A DNA stretch of 64,000 nt from an uncultured Bacteroidia bacterium (GTDB lineage: Bacteria; Bacteroidota; Bacteroidia; Bacteroidales; F082): NCBI GenBank assembly GCA_902774365.1, contig CACYHX010000009.1, positions 1-64,000 on the forward strand, read 5' to 3'. The position numbers were made by a program, and so were the translations under genes. A model generated the notes under the pieces. That model did not search any database and had not been told where the DNA came from. It was given only the letters and a program-made list of their open reading frames with translations. Positions 50,244 through 58,260 of the stretch are shown one piece after another; within the stretch, counting starts at the first letter, position 1; each line of letters begins with the position of its first letter.

Positions 50244-50308
50244 AATATATCCGACAGCAAACGACAACAAACGACTACAGTCGACTACAAACGTTTAATC
50301 AACGGCTT
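50244..50308 (+). repeat. 65-bp promoter-upstream repeat, copy 1 (ssb)
   Basis: Identical over 65 bp to 61926-61990. Its core (50252-50291) is four contiguous 10-bp units, each opening with CGAC and three of them ending in AAA. It ends 4 bp before the TTGAC at 50313. Probable binding array for a regulator acting on the ssb promoter. Confidence 0.9.
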
Positions 50309-50312
50309 AGTC

Positions 50313-50333
50313 TTGACAAGTGTTGTTACTTTG
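50313..50333 (+). promoter_or_regulatory. Promoter of the tandem ssb genes
   Basis: TTGAC (50313-50317) and a TTACTTTG -7 box (50326-50333), with TTG to TTTG spacing of 17 nt. The spacing is identical at the second copy (61995/62012). The leader to the ssb ATG is ~105 nt. Confidence 0.65.
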
Positions 50334-50443
50334 CATCGTCAAACCGATTGATAGGGCATAGTTCGACAAGCTCACTAACCAACTTGCCAAGAGGGCGACA
50401 CGACAAATCAAACTTATACATTAATTACTAAACACACACAACC

Positions 50444-50794
50444 ATGAGTACAATGAGAAATTCGGTCATGCTGATTGGCCGCCCGGGTGCAGAACCTGAA
50501 ACGAGAACCTTCAACGACAACCGCGTCGTCACGCGCTTCAACCTCGCCGTGAACGAGACGCGTCGCAACGCCAACCACGAACAGGTGAAAGACACGCAGT
50601 GGTTCACCGTGGTGGCATGGGACAAGACGGCAGAGCGCGTCGCACTGGCCGTGAAGAAAGGCAAGCGTATCGCCATCGACGGCGCCTTGCGCAACAACGA
50701 ATGGACCGACAAGAACGGCCAACGCCACACGTCGACCGAGATCCACCTGAACAACTTCATCCTCCTCGATTGGGGCAAAGAGCAAAACAACTAA
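50444..50794 (+). CDS. ssb: Single-stranded DNA-binding protein, tandem copy 1
   Basis: 116 residues: one OB-fold (SVMLIGRPGAEPETRTF, TRFNLAVNETRR, TQWFTVVAWDKTAERVALAV, KKGKRIAIDGALRNNEW) with the family-typical order and no acidic C-terminal tail, ending DWGKEQNN. Most housekeeping SSBs have such a tail for partner binding, so this may be a specialised or secondary SSB. First of a tandem pair driven by the 65-bp-element promoter. Confidence 0.9.
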   Translation: MSTMRNSVMLIGRPGAEPETRTFNDNRVVTRFNLAVNETRRNANHEQVKDTQWFTVVAWDKTAERVALAVKKGKRIAIDGALRNNEWTDKNGQRHTSTEIHLNNFILLDWGKEQNN

Positions 50795-50828
50795 TCAACC
50801 TATTAATAACACTTAAACACACAAAACT

Positions 50829-51167
50829 ATGAGTACAATGAGAAATTCGGTCATACTGATTGGCCGCCCGGGTGCAAAACCTGAAATCAAGACCTTCAAC
50901 AACAACAAGAAAGCCCGTTTCAGCCTTGCCGTAACGGAAAACAAGAAGAACGCCAACGGAGAATGGGTCAACGACACCCAGTGGTTCCCCATCATCGCCT
51001 GGGGTGCTGTCGCCGACCGCGTCGAGAAGAACGTGAAGAAAGGCAAGCGGATTGCCATCGACGGCAGCCTCAAAAACAACGAATGGACCGACGACAAAGG
51101 ACAGCGCCATTCCGTCACCGAGGTCTGGGTGAACGACTTGTTCCTGATTGATTTTGAAAAGGAATGA
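50829..51167 (+). CDS. ssb: Single-stranded DNA-binding protein, tandem copy 2
   Basis: 112 residues. The first 15 codons are almost identical to copy 1 (STMRNSVILIGRPGAKPE), then the proteins diverge (ARFSLAVTENKKNANGEWVN, WFPIIAWGAVADRVEKNV, RIAIDGSLKNNEW). Also lacks an acidic tail (ends LIDFEKE). The 34-bp gap to copy 1 has no promoter, so co-transcribed. The pair is evidently a tandem duplication. Confidence 0.9.
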   Translation: MSTMRNSVILIGRPGAKPEIKTFNNNKKARFSLAVTENKKNANGEWVNDTQWFPIIAWGAVADRVEKNVKKGKRIAIDGSLKNNEWTDDKGQRHSVTEVWVNDLFLIDFEKE

Positions 51168-51185
51168 TTCTTTTCAATGAATGCG

Positions 51186-51216
51186 AAAAAGGGGCGACCG
51201 ACGGTCGCCCCTTTTT
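51186..51216. terminator. Bidirectional terminator after ssb pair
   Basis: An A-run, a GGGGCGACCGxxGGTCGCCCC-type stem (51191-51211) and a T-run. It serves the ssb pair and the convergent zinc-ribbon gene. Confidence 0.9.
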
Positions 51217-51218
51217 GT

Positions 51219-51959
51219 TTATCCAGTCACCATGAAAACGCGTGGGTCTTTCCACTTGGAATGGCGTAGCATCTCATTGGTGAAGTGCGTGCGGCTGCCC
51301 ACCTGATCCAGCAGCTCCTTTGCCTTATCGAACTGACGCAGCTCACGATAGATCTCGGGCAACTCAAGGTCGATTTGTTCCTCAGGATGTTTCTCGAGCA
51401 AAGCCAACAGGCGTTGTAGGTTGTCGGTGAAGTCCTTGTGGTTTTTGAGGAACAGCTTCTCCCCTTCCAAAATCATCTTTCTGTTGCAATGCCACACGCC
51501 GAAGCTCATGAAGCCGTTGAGCAGATACTTCAACCTCACATGCTGGTGGTTGCGGTGCAGGTCGTTGTAGGCCCACCACAAGAAACGACGCAGATAGATT
51601 TCCTTCTTCGGCTCGTAGTGGCTCTTCTTCAGGAAGGTCTTGTAATGGTTGACCAAAGCCATCTTCCCCTTGTTGTCGGAGAAACTGATGCCAAAGAAAC
51701 GCCAGGTGTTCCACGAATAGACGTCTGCATCAGGTTTTTCGTAGGTGATAAACGGCTCAACAGGATTCTCCACCCAGAAAATATGGCCGCACGATGGGCA
51801 CATAATCATCTTCTGTGGTGTGGTGATGAGGTTGTCGTTCAGCACCTTGCCGTCCGAATACAAGATAGCCTCGTTGACCAGCTCGGCCTTCAGGTTGCGA
51901 CCTTCGAGCCAGGCTTGGCAATGCGGACATTGGAAATAAAACGAGTCGTATTTCAGCAT
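51219..51959 (-). CDS. CpXC-like zinc-ribbon protein with helical-repeat C-terminus
   Basis: 246 residues. Two CxxC pairs (CPHCQAWLEG ~11-14 and CPSCGHIFW ~54-57) form a zinc ribbon of CpXC type. Residues ~95-246 are helical and look like a short TPR-type array (FLWWAYNDLHRNHQHVRLKY, LPEIYRELRQFDKAKELLDQ). No signal peptide, so cytoplasmic. A -7 box (TACTTTTG, minus strand, near 51985) lies 24 nt upstream. Specific role unknown. Confidence 0.75.
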   Translation of the reverse strand: MLKYDSFYFQCPHCQAWLEGRNLKAELVNEAILYSDGKVLNDNLITTPQKMIMCPSCGHIFWVENPVEPFITYEKPDADVYSWNTWRFFGISFSDNKGKMALVNHYKTFLKKSHYEPKKEIYLRRFLWWAYNDLHRNHQHVRLKYLLNGFMSFGVWHCNRKMILEGEKLFLKNHKDFTDNLQRLLALLEKHPEEQIDLELPEIYRELRQFDKAKELLDQVGSRTHFTNEMLRHSKWKDPRVFMVTG

Positions 51960-52019
51960 TTTGTTCTTGTATTACGGGCCTCAAAAGTAGAAAAAAAACT
52001 TCATTCCGTGAAAACGGAA

Positions 52020-52664
52020 TTATTTTCTGCCAAAATCTGCGGGAATTTCACCCCATATTTCCGTCTTCCACTTCAAAACCGGCACCTCGATGGCATTTTC
52101 GTTGAGCCATTTCTCAGCACGGGCGATGAGCTCAAAGAGGTATTCGTTTTTGGCGTTAGGCTGCAGCTTGGTCTTGCATTTCTTCTGCCTGACCCAAAGC
52201 TGCGCGTTGACCGAGTCGCTATAGATGGGATATTGAACCTTTTTCTGCTTCATCCATGCCAAGGCATGCACGATGGCAAGAAACTCACCGATGTTGTTCG
52301 TGCCGTTCTCAAAGACAGGACTCTTGAACAGCTGCACCGTCGTGGCTGGCTGTGTGCCGAAATCCACGAACAGACCTTGATACTCCATCTTGCCAGGGTT
52401 GCCCGAGCAGGCGGCATCCACGGCGACGGCAGGGCTGACAGGCTGTTCCTTTGCCTTCAGGAGGTCGACAACGGGCGCACTTACTTCCTTGCCCCAATAG
52501 TTATCAGGGCCTTCCTTGAAAGCGATTTCGGCGCTTGTACGGTCAGGGAAGCCCTTGTATTTGGCACCTTTCACACCTTCGATTTCCTTCTTGCAATCCT
52601 CCCAGCGGTCGTAAATGCCAGGATGGCTACCTTGCCAGACAACGTAAAACTTGTTTTTTGACAT
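52020..52664 (-). CDS. rnhA: Ribonuclease HI with N-terminal viroplasmin (hybrid-binding) domain
   Basis: 214 residues from the ATG at 52664 (the frame opens at 52709). The N-terminal ~45 residues (KFYVVWQGSHPGIYDRWEDC, FPDRTSAEIAF) are the caulimovirus-VI/viroplasmin RNA-DNA hybrid-binding domain. The RNase H fold shows VDAACSGNPGKMEYQG (first Asp, ~75), NNIGEFLAIVHAL (Glu), IYSDSVNAQLWV (second Asp) and RAEKWLNEN. Removes RNA from RNA-DNA hybrids. A perfect -7 box (TACTTTTG, minus, 52670-52677) is only 5 nt from the ATG, so the mRNA is predicted leaderless. Confidence 0.92.
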   Translation of the reverse strand: MSKNKFYVVWQGSHPGIYDRWEDCKKEIEGVKGAKYKGFPDRTSAEIAFKEGPDNYWGKEVSAPVVDLLKAKEQPVSPAVAVDAACSGNPGKMEYQGLFVDFGTQPATTVQLFKSPVFENGTNNIGEFLAIVHALAWMKQKKVQYPIYSDSVNAQLWVRQKKCKTKLQPNAKNEYLFELIARAEKWLNENAIEVPVLKWKTEIWGEIPADFGRK

Positions 52665-52727
52665 GGGCGCAAAAGTAAATATTTTTGTTTTTACCACAAT
52701 GCCATACAACTAGAAATGAAAAAAAAG

Positions 52728-52735
52728 TATTTTTG
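52728..52735 (+). promoter_or_regulatory. -7 promoter box for the M14 peptidase gene
   Basis: TATTTTTG, 40 nt before the ATG at 52776. Confidence 0.6.
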
Positions 52736-52775
52736 CAGCCTTAAAAACCAAATAGTGTTTGCAAAAACCTAAACA

Positions 52776-55700
52776 ATGAAAGCTTTACGTTACTTCTCAC
52801 TCCTACTCTTTGCCGTTCTATTCGGCAACATCCAGGCACAGAGCCAGCAATCTTTGGCCGACCTCATGCAACAGAGAGGCGAGTATTATTTTAACCTCAA
52901 CGTGCAAGAACCTTCCGAAATCCAGACCATCAACGCCATCTGTTCCGTCGATGCCACCGACGGCAGCACCGTCGTCTGCTATGCCAACCCTACGCAATAC
53001 GATAACCTGTTGGCTGCTGGCTATCAGCCTCAACTGATGACGCCGCCGTCACTGCGCAATGAAGCCAAGATGTACGACCCGCAACGCGGCATGTACGACT
53101 GGGACAGCTATCTGACCTACACGCAATATGTCAGCATGATGGAAGGCTTCCCCGCAACGGCAGTCAGCGGCAGGACCTGCACCCTGCTTGACTTGGGCAC
53201 GCTTTCGACCAGCAACCACCGCAAGATTTTAGGCGTTCGCATCAATAACGGGCAACCCGATGGCAAGCCGAGGTTCCTTTACACCTCTACCATGCACGGC
53301 GATGAGGTGACGGGCATGATACTGATGCTCCGCCTCATCGAAGAGTTGTGTACCAGCACCGATGCGCGCATCGTCGATCTCATCAACAGCCTCGACATCT
53401 TCATCTTCCCCTGCACCAACCCTGATGGCACCTACTACGGCGGCAACAACACCGTCACCGGTGCCCGACGTGCCAACGGCAACAACATCGACCTTAACCG
53501 TCACTTCCCCGACTTCGACGACGGGCCGCATCCCGACGGAGCATCTTACTATCAAGATGAAGCCCAGTGGATGATGGACCTTGCCCAGCAATATCTGTTT
53601 ACCATGGGTGCCAACTACCACGGCGGTGCCGAAGTGGTCAACTATCCTTGGGACACCTACCAGCCCGTGCATCCCGACGATGCCTGGTGGCGCCTCGTCA
53701 GCACGGAATACGTCACCAACGCCCGTGCGGTTCATTCCTCATATATGACCGACACCTACAGCAGCGGCATCACTAATGGATATGCCTGGTACACCATCAA
53801 CGGCAGTCGTCAGGACTATATGAACTACTACGGCCAATGCCGCGAGCTCACCTTGGAATGTTCCTCTTCGAAGACCCCCAGTGCCTCGCAGCTGCCCAAC
53901 TTCTGGAACTATAACCACAACAGCATGCTGTCCTTTATGGAGCAATCCTTGAACGGCGTCCACGGCGTGGTGAAAGATGCCAACACCCAGCAACCCATCG
54001 AAGGCGTCACCGTCACGGTGCAAAACCACGACGCCCTAGGCTCATGGGTGACCTCACATAACGTCGGCGACTTCCACCGTCCCATCAAAGGCGGCAGCTA
54101 TTCCTTCAAGTTCACCAAAGCAGGCTACTGCTCCGAGACCGTCAACGTGACGGTGGCAGACAACGCGCGCGTCGACCTCGAAGTGTTCCTTAGCCCCTCC
54201 GGCAGCTGTCCCGTTGATTGTTACGTGAGTGCGATGCCTTCCGAAGACGGAAACTACGTGATGGGCTATTGCGATGGTAGCACCCTCACCATGCCCACCA
54301 ACAACAACGGATCGGCTTCCACCGCCACAGTGAGCATCACACCCAACGAAGATGAGGGTTTTTCCGTGGAAGAGGGTGAAATAGAGAACCAGTTCGTCCT
54401 GACTTCGACTGGCACATCCGGGCAATACTACATCTCCTATAATGGCTACTACCTCACAAGAAGCAATAGCGGTTGGGGAGGCGGCAACAAGGCCATCACA
54501 TGGAGCGCCAACCAAAGCAGCAACAACCGCTGGACCATCAGCGAAAGCGGCATAAGCCAAACTGCGTCGAGCAGTTGGGGAGGTAGCACCACTTATTATC
54601 TGTTCTTTAACGGAGGCTCTTTCTACACAGGTACCAGCAATAACAACAACATCACCTTCTACCAAGAAGGCGACTGCCCAACGGGAGACAGCTATACCAT
54701 CGTTGTTTCGGCCAACCCAAATGAAGGCGGTACCGTCACCGGCGGCGGCACCTTTGACGAGGGGACTTCATGCACCGTCACCGCAACGGCCAACAACAAC
54801 TACGCTTTCGAAAACTGGACCGAGAACGGCAGTGTGGTCTCCACCACTGCCAGCTATACCTTCACCGTGAACGCTAACCGCAACCTCATCGCCAATTTCT
54901 CCGAGACGTTGTTGCCCACCTTCACCGTTACCGTGGTAGCCAATCCAGCGGAAGGCGGCACCGTCACCGGAGGCGGCACCTACCAGGAAGGAGAGAGCTG
55001 CACTGTCTCGGCCTCGACCAACAGCGGTTACACCTTCAACAACTGGACCGAGAACGGCGTCGTGGTATCGTCGAATCCTAGCTACACCTTCAATGTGAAC
55101 AATAACCACAACCTTGTGGCTAACTTCACCTTCATCCCTCTGCCCATCTACAACGTCAGCGTGTCGGCCAACCCAACAGAAGGCGGCACTGTCACTGGCG
55201 GCGGCACCTATGAAGAAGGGCAGTCGTGTACCATCACGGCCACGGCCAACAACGGATACACCTTCAACAACTGGACCGAAAATGGCACCTTGGTATCCAC
55301 CAATGCCAGCTATTCCTTCACCGTGAATGGTAACCACAATCTCGTGGCCAACTTCACTTTCATCCCCCTGCCCATCTACAACGTCAGCGTGTCGGCCAAC
55401 CCGAACGAAGGTGGAACTATCACTGGCGGTGGCTCCTATGAAGAAGGACAGCCTTGCACCGTCACGGCCATGGCTAACAACGGCTACACGTTCAACAGCT
55501 GGACCGAAAACGGCGTTGTGGTTTCCTCTAACGCCAGCTACACATTTATTGTGAATGGCAACCACAACCTTATCGCCAACTTCAGCATCAACACCTACAC
55601 CATCAGCGTCTCGGCCAACCCCACTTTTGGTGGCATGGTCACTGGTGGTGGCACCTTCACCTATGGTGAGAGTTGCACCATCACGGCCACAGTCAGCGAC

Positions 55701-56510
55701 GGCTTCTCCTTCATCAACTGGACCGAAGAGGGGAGCTTCGTCTCGTCAAATGCCTCATACACCTTCACCGTGACCGACCATCGTAATTTCGTCGCCCACT
55801 TCACCGAAAACCCATTGCCTTTCTACACCATCACCCTGTCGGCCAAGCCAGATAACGGCGGTACCGTTATTGGCGGCGGCTCTTATCAAGAAGGGCAGTC
55901 GTGCACGGTGAAAGCCTATCCAGCCACGGGCTTCATGTTTGAAAAATGGACGGAAAACGAAGTACAGGTCTCCACCGAAGCGAACTATACCTTCACCGTA
56001 GCTGGCAACCGTGACCTCGTGGCACACTTCAGTGCCTTGACTTTTGCCATCAATGCCACGCTGGAACCTGCCGAAGGCGGAACCATCGTCGGAGCCGGCA
56101 CCTACGAATACGGCTCACAGGCCTCACTGAATGTCGTACCTAACGAAAACTATGTTTTCCAGAATTGGACCGAAAACGGCATCGTCATTTCTGAGGAACC
56201 CACCTACTCCTTCATCGTGACGGGTGTCCGCAACCTCGTCGCCCACCTCACCTTCATCGACGGCATCGGAGAACAACACGCTGTTGCAATCAGCCTCTAC
56301 CCCAACCCCGTCAACGACAAGCTGACCATCAAGGCCACCGAAGCCATCGAACACCTCGAAGTGTTCAGCATCACCGGCGCCAAGGTGTTAGGAATGACGA
56401 GCCATAACGAAACGCTGGAAATCAACACGTCCAACCTGCCCGCCGGCATCTATGTCATCCGCATGACGACGCAGAGCGCCACCGAGGTCAGAAGATTTGT
56501 AAAGAAATAA
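52776..56510 (+). CDS. T9SS-exported M14 zinc carboxypeptidase with InlB repeats
   Basis: 1244 residues. Signal peptide (MKALRYFSLLLFAVLFGNIQAQ). M14 peptidase domain ~110-390: STMHGDEVTG (HxxE zinc ligands ~174/177), NPDGTYYGGN, ANGNNIDLNRHFPD, ANYHGGAEVVNYPWD (third His) and CRELTLECSSSKTP (catalytic Glu). CarboxypepD_reg-like domain ~395-475. A unique Asn/Ser/Gly-rich domain ~478-640. About seven InlB-type repeats ~645-1160, and a T9SS type A sorting domain (YPNPVNDKLTIKATE, AGIYVIRMTT, RRFVKK). Probably a surface-anchored peptidase acting on peptides outside the cell. Confidence 0.93.
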   Translation: MKALRYFSLLLFAVLFGNIQAQSQQSLADLMQQRGEYYFNLNVQEPSEIQTINAICSVDATDGSTVVCYANPTQYDNLLAAGYQPQLMTPPSLRNEAKMYDPQRGMYDWDSYLTYTQYVSMMEGFPATAVSGRTCTLLDLGTLSTSNHRKILGVRINNGQPDGKPRFLYTSTMHGDEVTGMILMLRLIEELCTSTDARIVDLINSLDIFIFPCTNPDGTYYGGNNTVTGARRANGNNIDLNRHFPDFDDGPHPDGASYYQDEAQWMMDLAQQYLFTMGANYHGGAEVVNYPWDTYQPVHPDDAWWRLVSTEYVTNARAVHSSYMTDTYSSGITNGYAWYTINGSRQDYMNYYGQCRELTLECSSSKTPSASQLPNFWNYNHNSMLSFMEQSLNGVHGVVKDANTQQPIEGVTVTVQNHDALGSWVTSHNVGDFHRPIKGGSYSFKFTKAGYCSETVNVTVADNARVDLEVFLSPSGSCPVDCYVSAMPSEDGNYVMGYCDGSTLTMPTNNNGSASTATVSITPNEDEGFSVEEGEIENQFVLTSTGTSGQYYISYNGYYLTRSNSGWGGGNKAITWSANQSSNNRWTISESGISQTASSSWGGSTTYYLFFNGGSFYTGTSNNNNITFYQEGDCPTGDSYTIVVSANPNEGGTVTGGGTFDEGTSCTVTATANNNYAFENWTENGSVVSTTASYTFTVNANRNLIANFSETLLPTFTVTVVANPAEGGTVTGGGTYQEGESCTVSASTNSGYTFNNWTENGVVVSSNPSYTFNVNNNHNLVANFTFIPLPIYNVSVSANPTEGGTVTGGGTYEEGQSCTITATANNGYTFNNWTENGTLVSTNASYSFTVNGNHNLVANFTFIPLPIYNVSVSANPNEGGTITGGGSYEEGQPCTVTAMANNGYTFNSWTENGVVVSSNASYTFIVNGNHNLIANFSINTYTISVSANPTFGGMVTGGGTFTYGESCTITATVSDGFSFINWTEEGSFVSSNASYTFTVTDHRNFVAHFTENPLPFYTITLSAKPDNGGTVIGGGSYQEGQSCTVKAYPATGFMFEKWTENEVQVSTEANYTFTVAGNRDLVAHFSALTFAINATLEPAEGGTIVGAGTYEYGSQASLNVVPNENYVFQNWTENGIVISEEPTYSFIVTGVRNLVAHLTFIDGIGEQHAVAISLYPNPVNDKLTIKATEAIEHLEVFSITGAKVLGMTSHNETLEINTSNLPAGIYVIRMTTQSATEVRRFVKK

Positions 56511-56533
56511 CACGTTATACAAAAACAACAAAA

Positions 56534-56584
56534 ACCGACCGTCTATAGATTCCCAAGGGAATGACATAGACGGTCGGTTTTTTT
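56534..56584 (+). terminator. Terminator containing a GATTCCC/GGGAATGACAT core
   Basis: Perfect 13-nt arms ACCGACCGTCTAT and ATAGACGGTCGGT plus a T-run (56578-56584). The loop itself holds AGATTCCC and GGGAATGACAT, the core of the CATGTCAT repeat family, so a repeat may have been recruited as terminator. Confidence 0.88.
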
Positions 56585-56606
56585 GAATCGAGCCTATTTG
56601 ATTGGA

Positions 56607-57701
56607 TTAAAATCCCAAAGAAATACTCAATCCTTTTGCCGTATTCACCAGGTCGCTGTCGATGGTGACAAGATTGGGCTTGGAGATAGCTTCCTTGAGT
56701 GAGACGGCCACCAAGTCGGGATGATGGTAGGCCACCATCTGACCAAATTGGCCATTAAGCACCATCTCGAAGGCCTTCACGCCAAACTCGGCAGACAGAA
56801 CGCGGTCGTAGGCAATCGGCACGCCACCACGCTGCAGGTGACCCAAAGTGGTCTCGCGCATGTCGTGGGTGAAGCCCGCCGCCTTCATCTCCTCGATGAA
56901 ACGGCGACCGATGCCGCCCAGTTTCTTGTTCTCGTAGCCGACCTCAGTGCTGATTTCATACACCTGCTGGCCATCTTTCGGGCGTGCGCCTTCGGAGGCC
57001 ACCACCACGGCGAAGCCACGGTCGTGGTTGAAACGGCTTTCCAGACGTTCTTTCACGATGTTGATGTCGTAAGGGAACTCCGGTAGCAGGCACACTTCTG
57101 CACCACCTGCGATAGCAGAATGCAAGGCAATCCATCCGGCATCGCGACCCATGACTTCAAGGACGAAGACGCGGTTATGCGAGGCGGCCGTGGTAACGAG
57201 CTTGTCGACGGCCTCAGTCGCAATCTGCACGGCGGTCTGGAAGCCGAAGGTACATTCTGTAGAGGAGAGGTCGTTGTCGATGGTCTTGGGCACACCGATG
57301 ATGTTCAGGCCCTTCTCGTAGAGCTTCTGCGAGATGCGCTGCGAGCCATCGCCGCCGATGCTGATGACGGCGTCGATGCCCATGTATTGCAACTTGCGGA
57401 GCATCTCGTCGCTGCGGTCCACGGTAGTCCAGGTGCCGTCGGCGTTCTTGACGGGCCAGTTGAACGGGCCACCCTTGTTGGTGGTCTCGATGATGGTGCC
57501 GCCACGGAAGTGTATGCCGCGCACCGACTCTGGCGTCAGCCTGACGACCTCGGTGGGTTCCCAAAGGATGCCGTTGTAGGCTTGTATGCTACCGAGCACT
57601 TCCCAATCTTTCTCTTGGGCGGCTCTCTTGACGATGGCGCGAATCACGGCGTTCAAGCCTGGGCAGTCGCCACCGCCGGTTAAAACTAGCAATCGTTTCA
57701 T
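56607..57701 (-). CDS. pfkA: 6-phosphofructokinase, G/K-type active site
   Basis: 364 residues from the ATG at 57701 (the frame opens at 57725). TGGGDCPGLNAVIRAIV (P-loop region), SIGGDGSQRIS (Gly at the position that is Asp in PPi enzymes), and PKTIDNDLSSTECTFGF (Lys where E. coli PfkA has Gly). EVMGRDAGWIAL and HLQRGGVPIAYDR also match. The GGDG plus PKTIDND combination is characteristic of group III/mixed-substrate PFKs, so the phosphate donor (ATP or PPi) is uncertain. Phosphorylates fructose 6-phosphate in glycolysis. 36 bp downstream of a lipoprotein gene on the same strand. Confidence 0.93.
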   Translation of the reverse strand: MKRLLVLTGGGDCPGLNAVIRAIVKRAAQEKDWEVLGSIQAYNGILWEPTEVVRLTPESVRGIHFRGGTIIETTNKGGPFNWPVKNADGTWTTVDRSDEMLRKLQYMGIDAVISIGGDGSQRISQKLYEKGLNIIGVPKTIDNDLSSTECTFGFQTAVQIATEAVDKLVTTAASHNRVFVLEVMGRDAGWIALHSAIAGGAEVCLLPEFPYDINIVKERLESRFNHDRGFAVVVASEGARPKDGQQVYEISTEVGYENKKLGGIGRRFIEEMKAAGFTHDMRETTLGHLQRGGVPIAYDRVLSAEFGVKAFEMVLNGQFGQMVAYHHPDLVAVSLKEAISKPNLVTIDSDLVNTAKGLSISLGF

Positions 57702-57737
57702 AGCCAATAGATTATTACTATTCAAAAACCGATTCCA

Positions 57738-58193
57738 TCATTTCCAAATGCTATGGATGCGCTTGGCCAGCTTATTAATGGCTCTGTTCACATCCTTTTG
57801 GCGCGTGAGTGCAAAACGGTTGGAGGAGCGGCACGAAGCCACGGTCTTGCCCGACATGTAATCCTCGAAGCTGATGCTGAGGGTGGATTTCGCTTCGTCA
57901 GAGGTGGCGGCGTACTTCACGAGGACGAGTTGTTCCTTTTGTTCCTCGGTGATGTCGTTAAGGCGATGATCGCCGATCATCTTTAGGCGCGTGGCTTCGA
58001 GGGCGTCATAGATGCCTGGCTCGATTTCGATGTCAGTTTCGGTGCCGTGGATCGTTTGGCCTTTAACAATGGAGGCGTACCCATATTTATTGAGGTCCAC
58101 GCCTTTGGCAATCATGGTTTTGTCCGTGTTGCAGGAGCTTAAAACGAGTGCTCCTAAGAGGACGATTAAATACTCTTTTAGGTTGATTTTCAT
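57738..58193 (-). CDS. Small lipoprotein, unknown function
   Basis: 151 residues. Lipoprotein signal MKINLKEYLIVLLGALVLSSC (lipobox LSSC, Cys21). The mature part (YASIVKGQTIHGTETDIEIE, YDALEATRLKMIGDHRLND, LSISFEDYMSGKTVASCRSS, ending RIHSIWK) resembles the general plan of small Bacteroidetes envelope lipoproteins that assemble like DUF4136/CsgG relatives, but I cannot assign a family. Between aspS and pfkA on the same strand, with a TGTAGAGACG palindrome upstream. Confidence 0.78.
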   Translation of the reverse strand: MKINLKEYLIVLLGALVLSSCNTDKTMIAKGVDLNKYGYASIVKGQTIHGTETDIEIEPGIYDALEATRLKMIGDHRLNDITEEQKEQLVLVKYAATSDEAKSTLSISFEDYMSGKTVASCRSSNRFALTRQKDVNRAINKLAKRIHSIWK

Positions 58194-58217
58194 GGGTTTG
58201 TTGTTTTTATTGATTTC

Positions 58218-58247
58218 TGTAGAGACGCGATTAATCGCGTCTCTACA
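58218..58247. repeat. TGTAGAGACG palindrome, copy 7
   Basis: A 30-bp perfect palindrome (centre CGATTAATCG) in the 67-bp gap between aspS and the lipoprotein gene on the same strand. No strong T-run follows on the minus strand. Confidence 0.92.
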
Positions 58248-58260
58248 ATCGATTACATTT

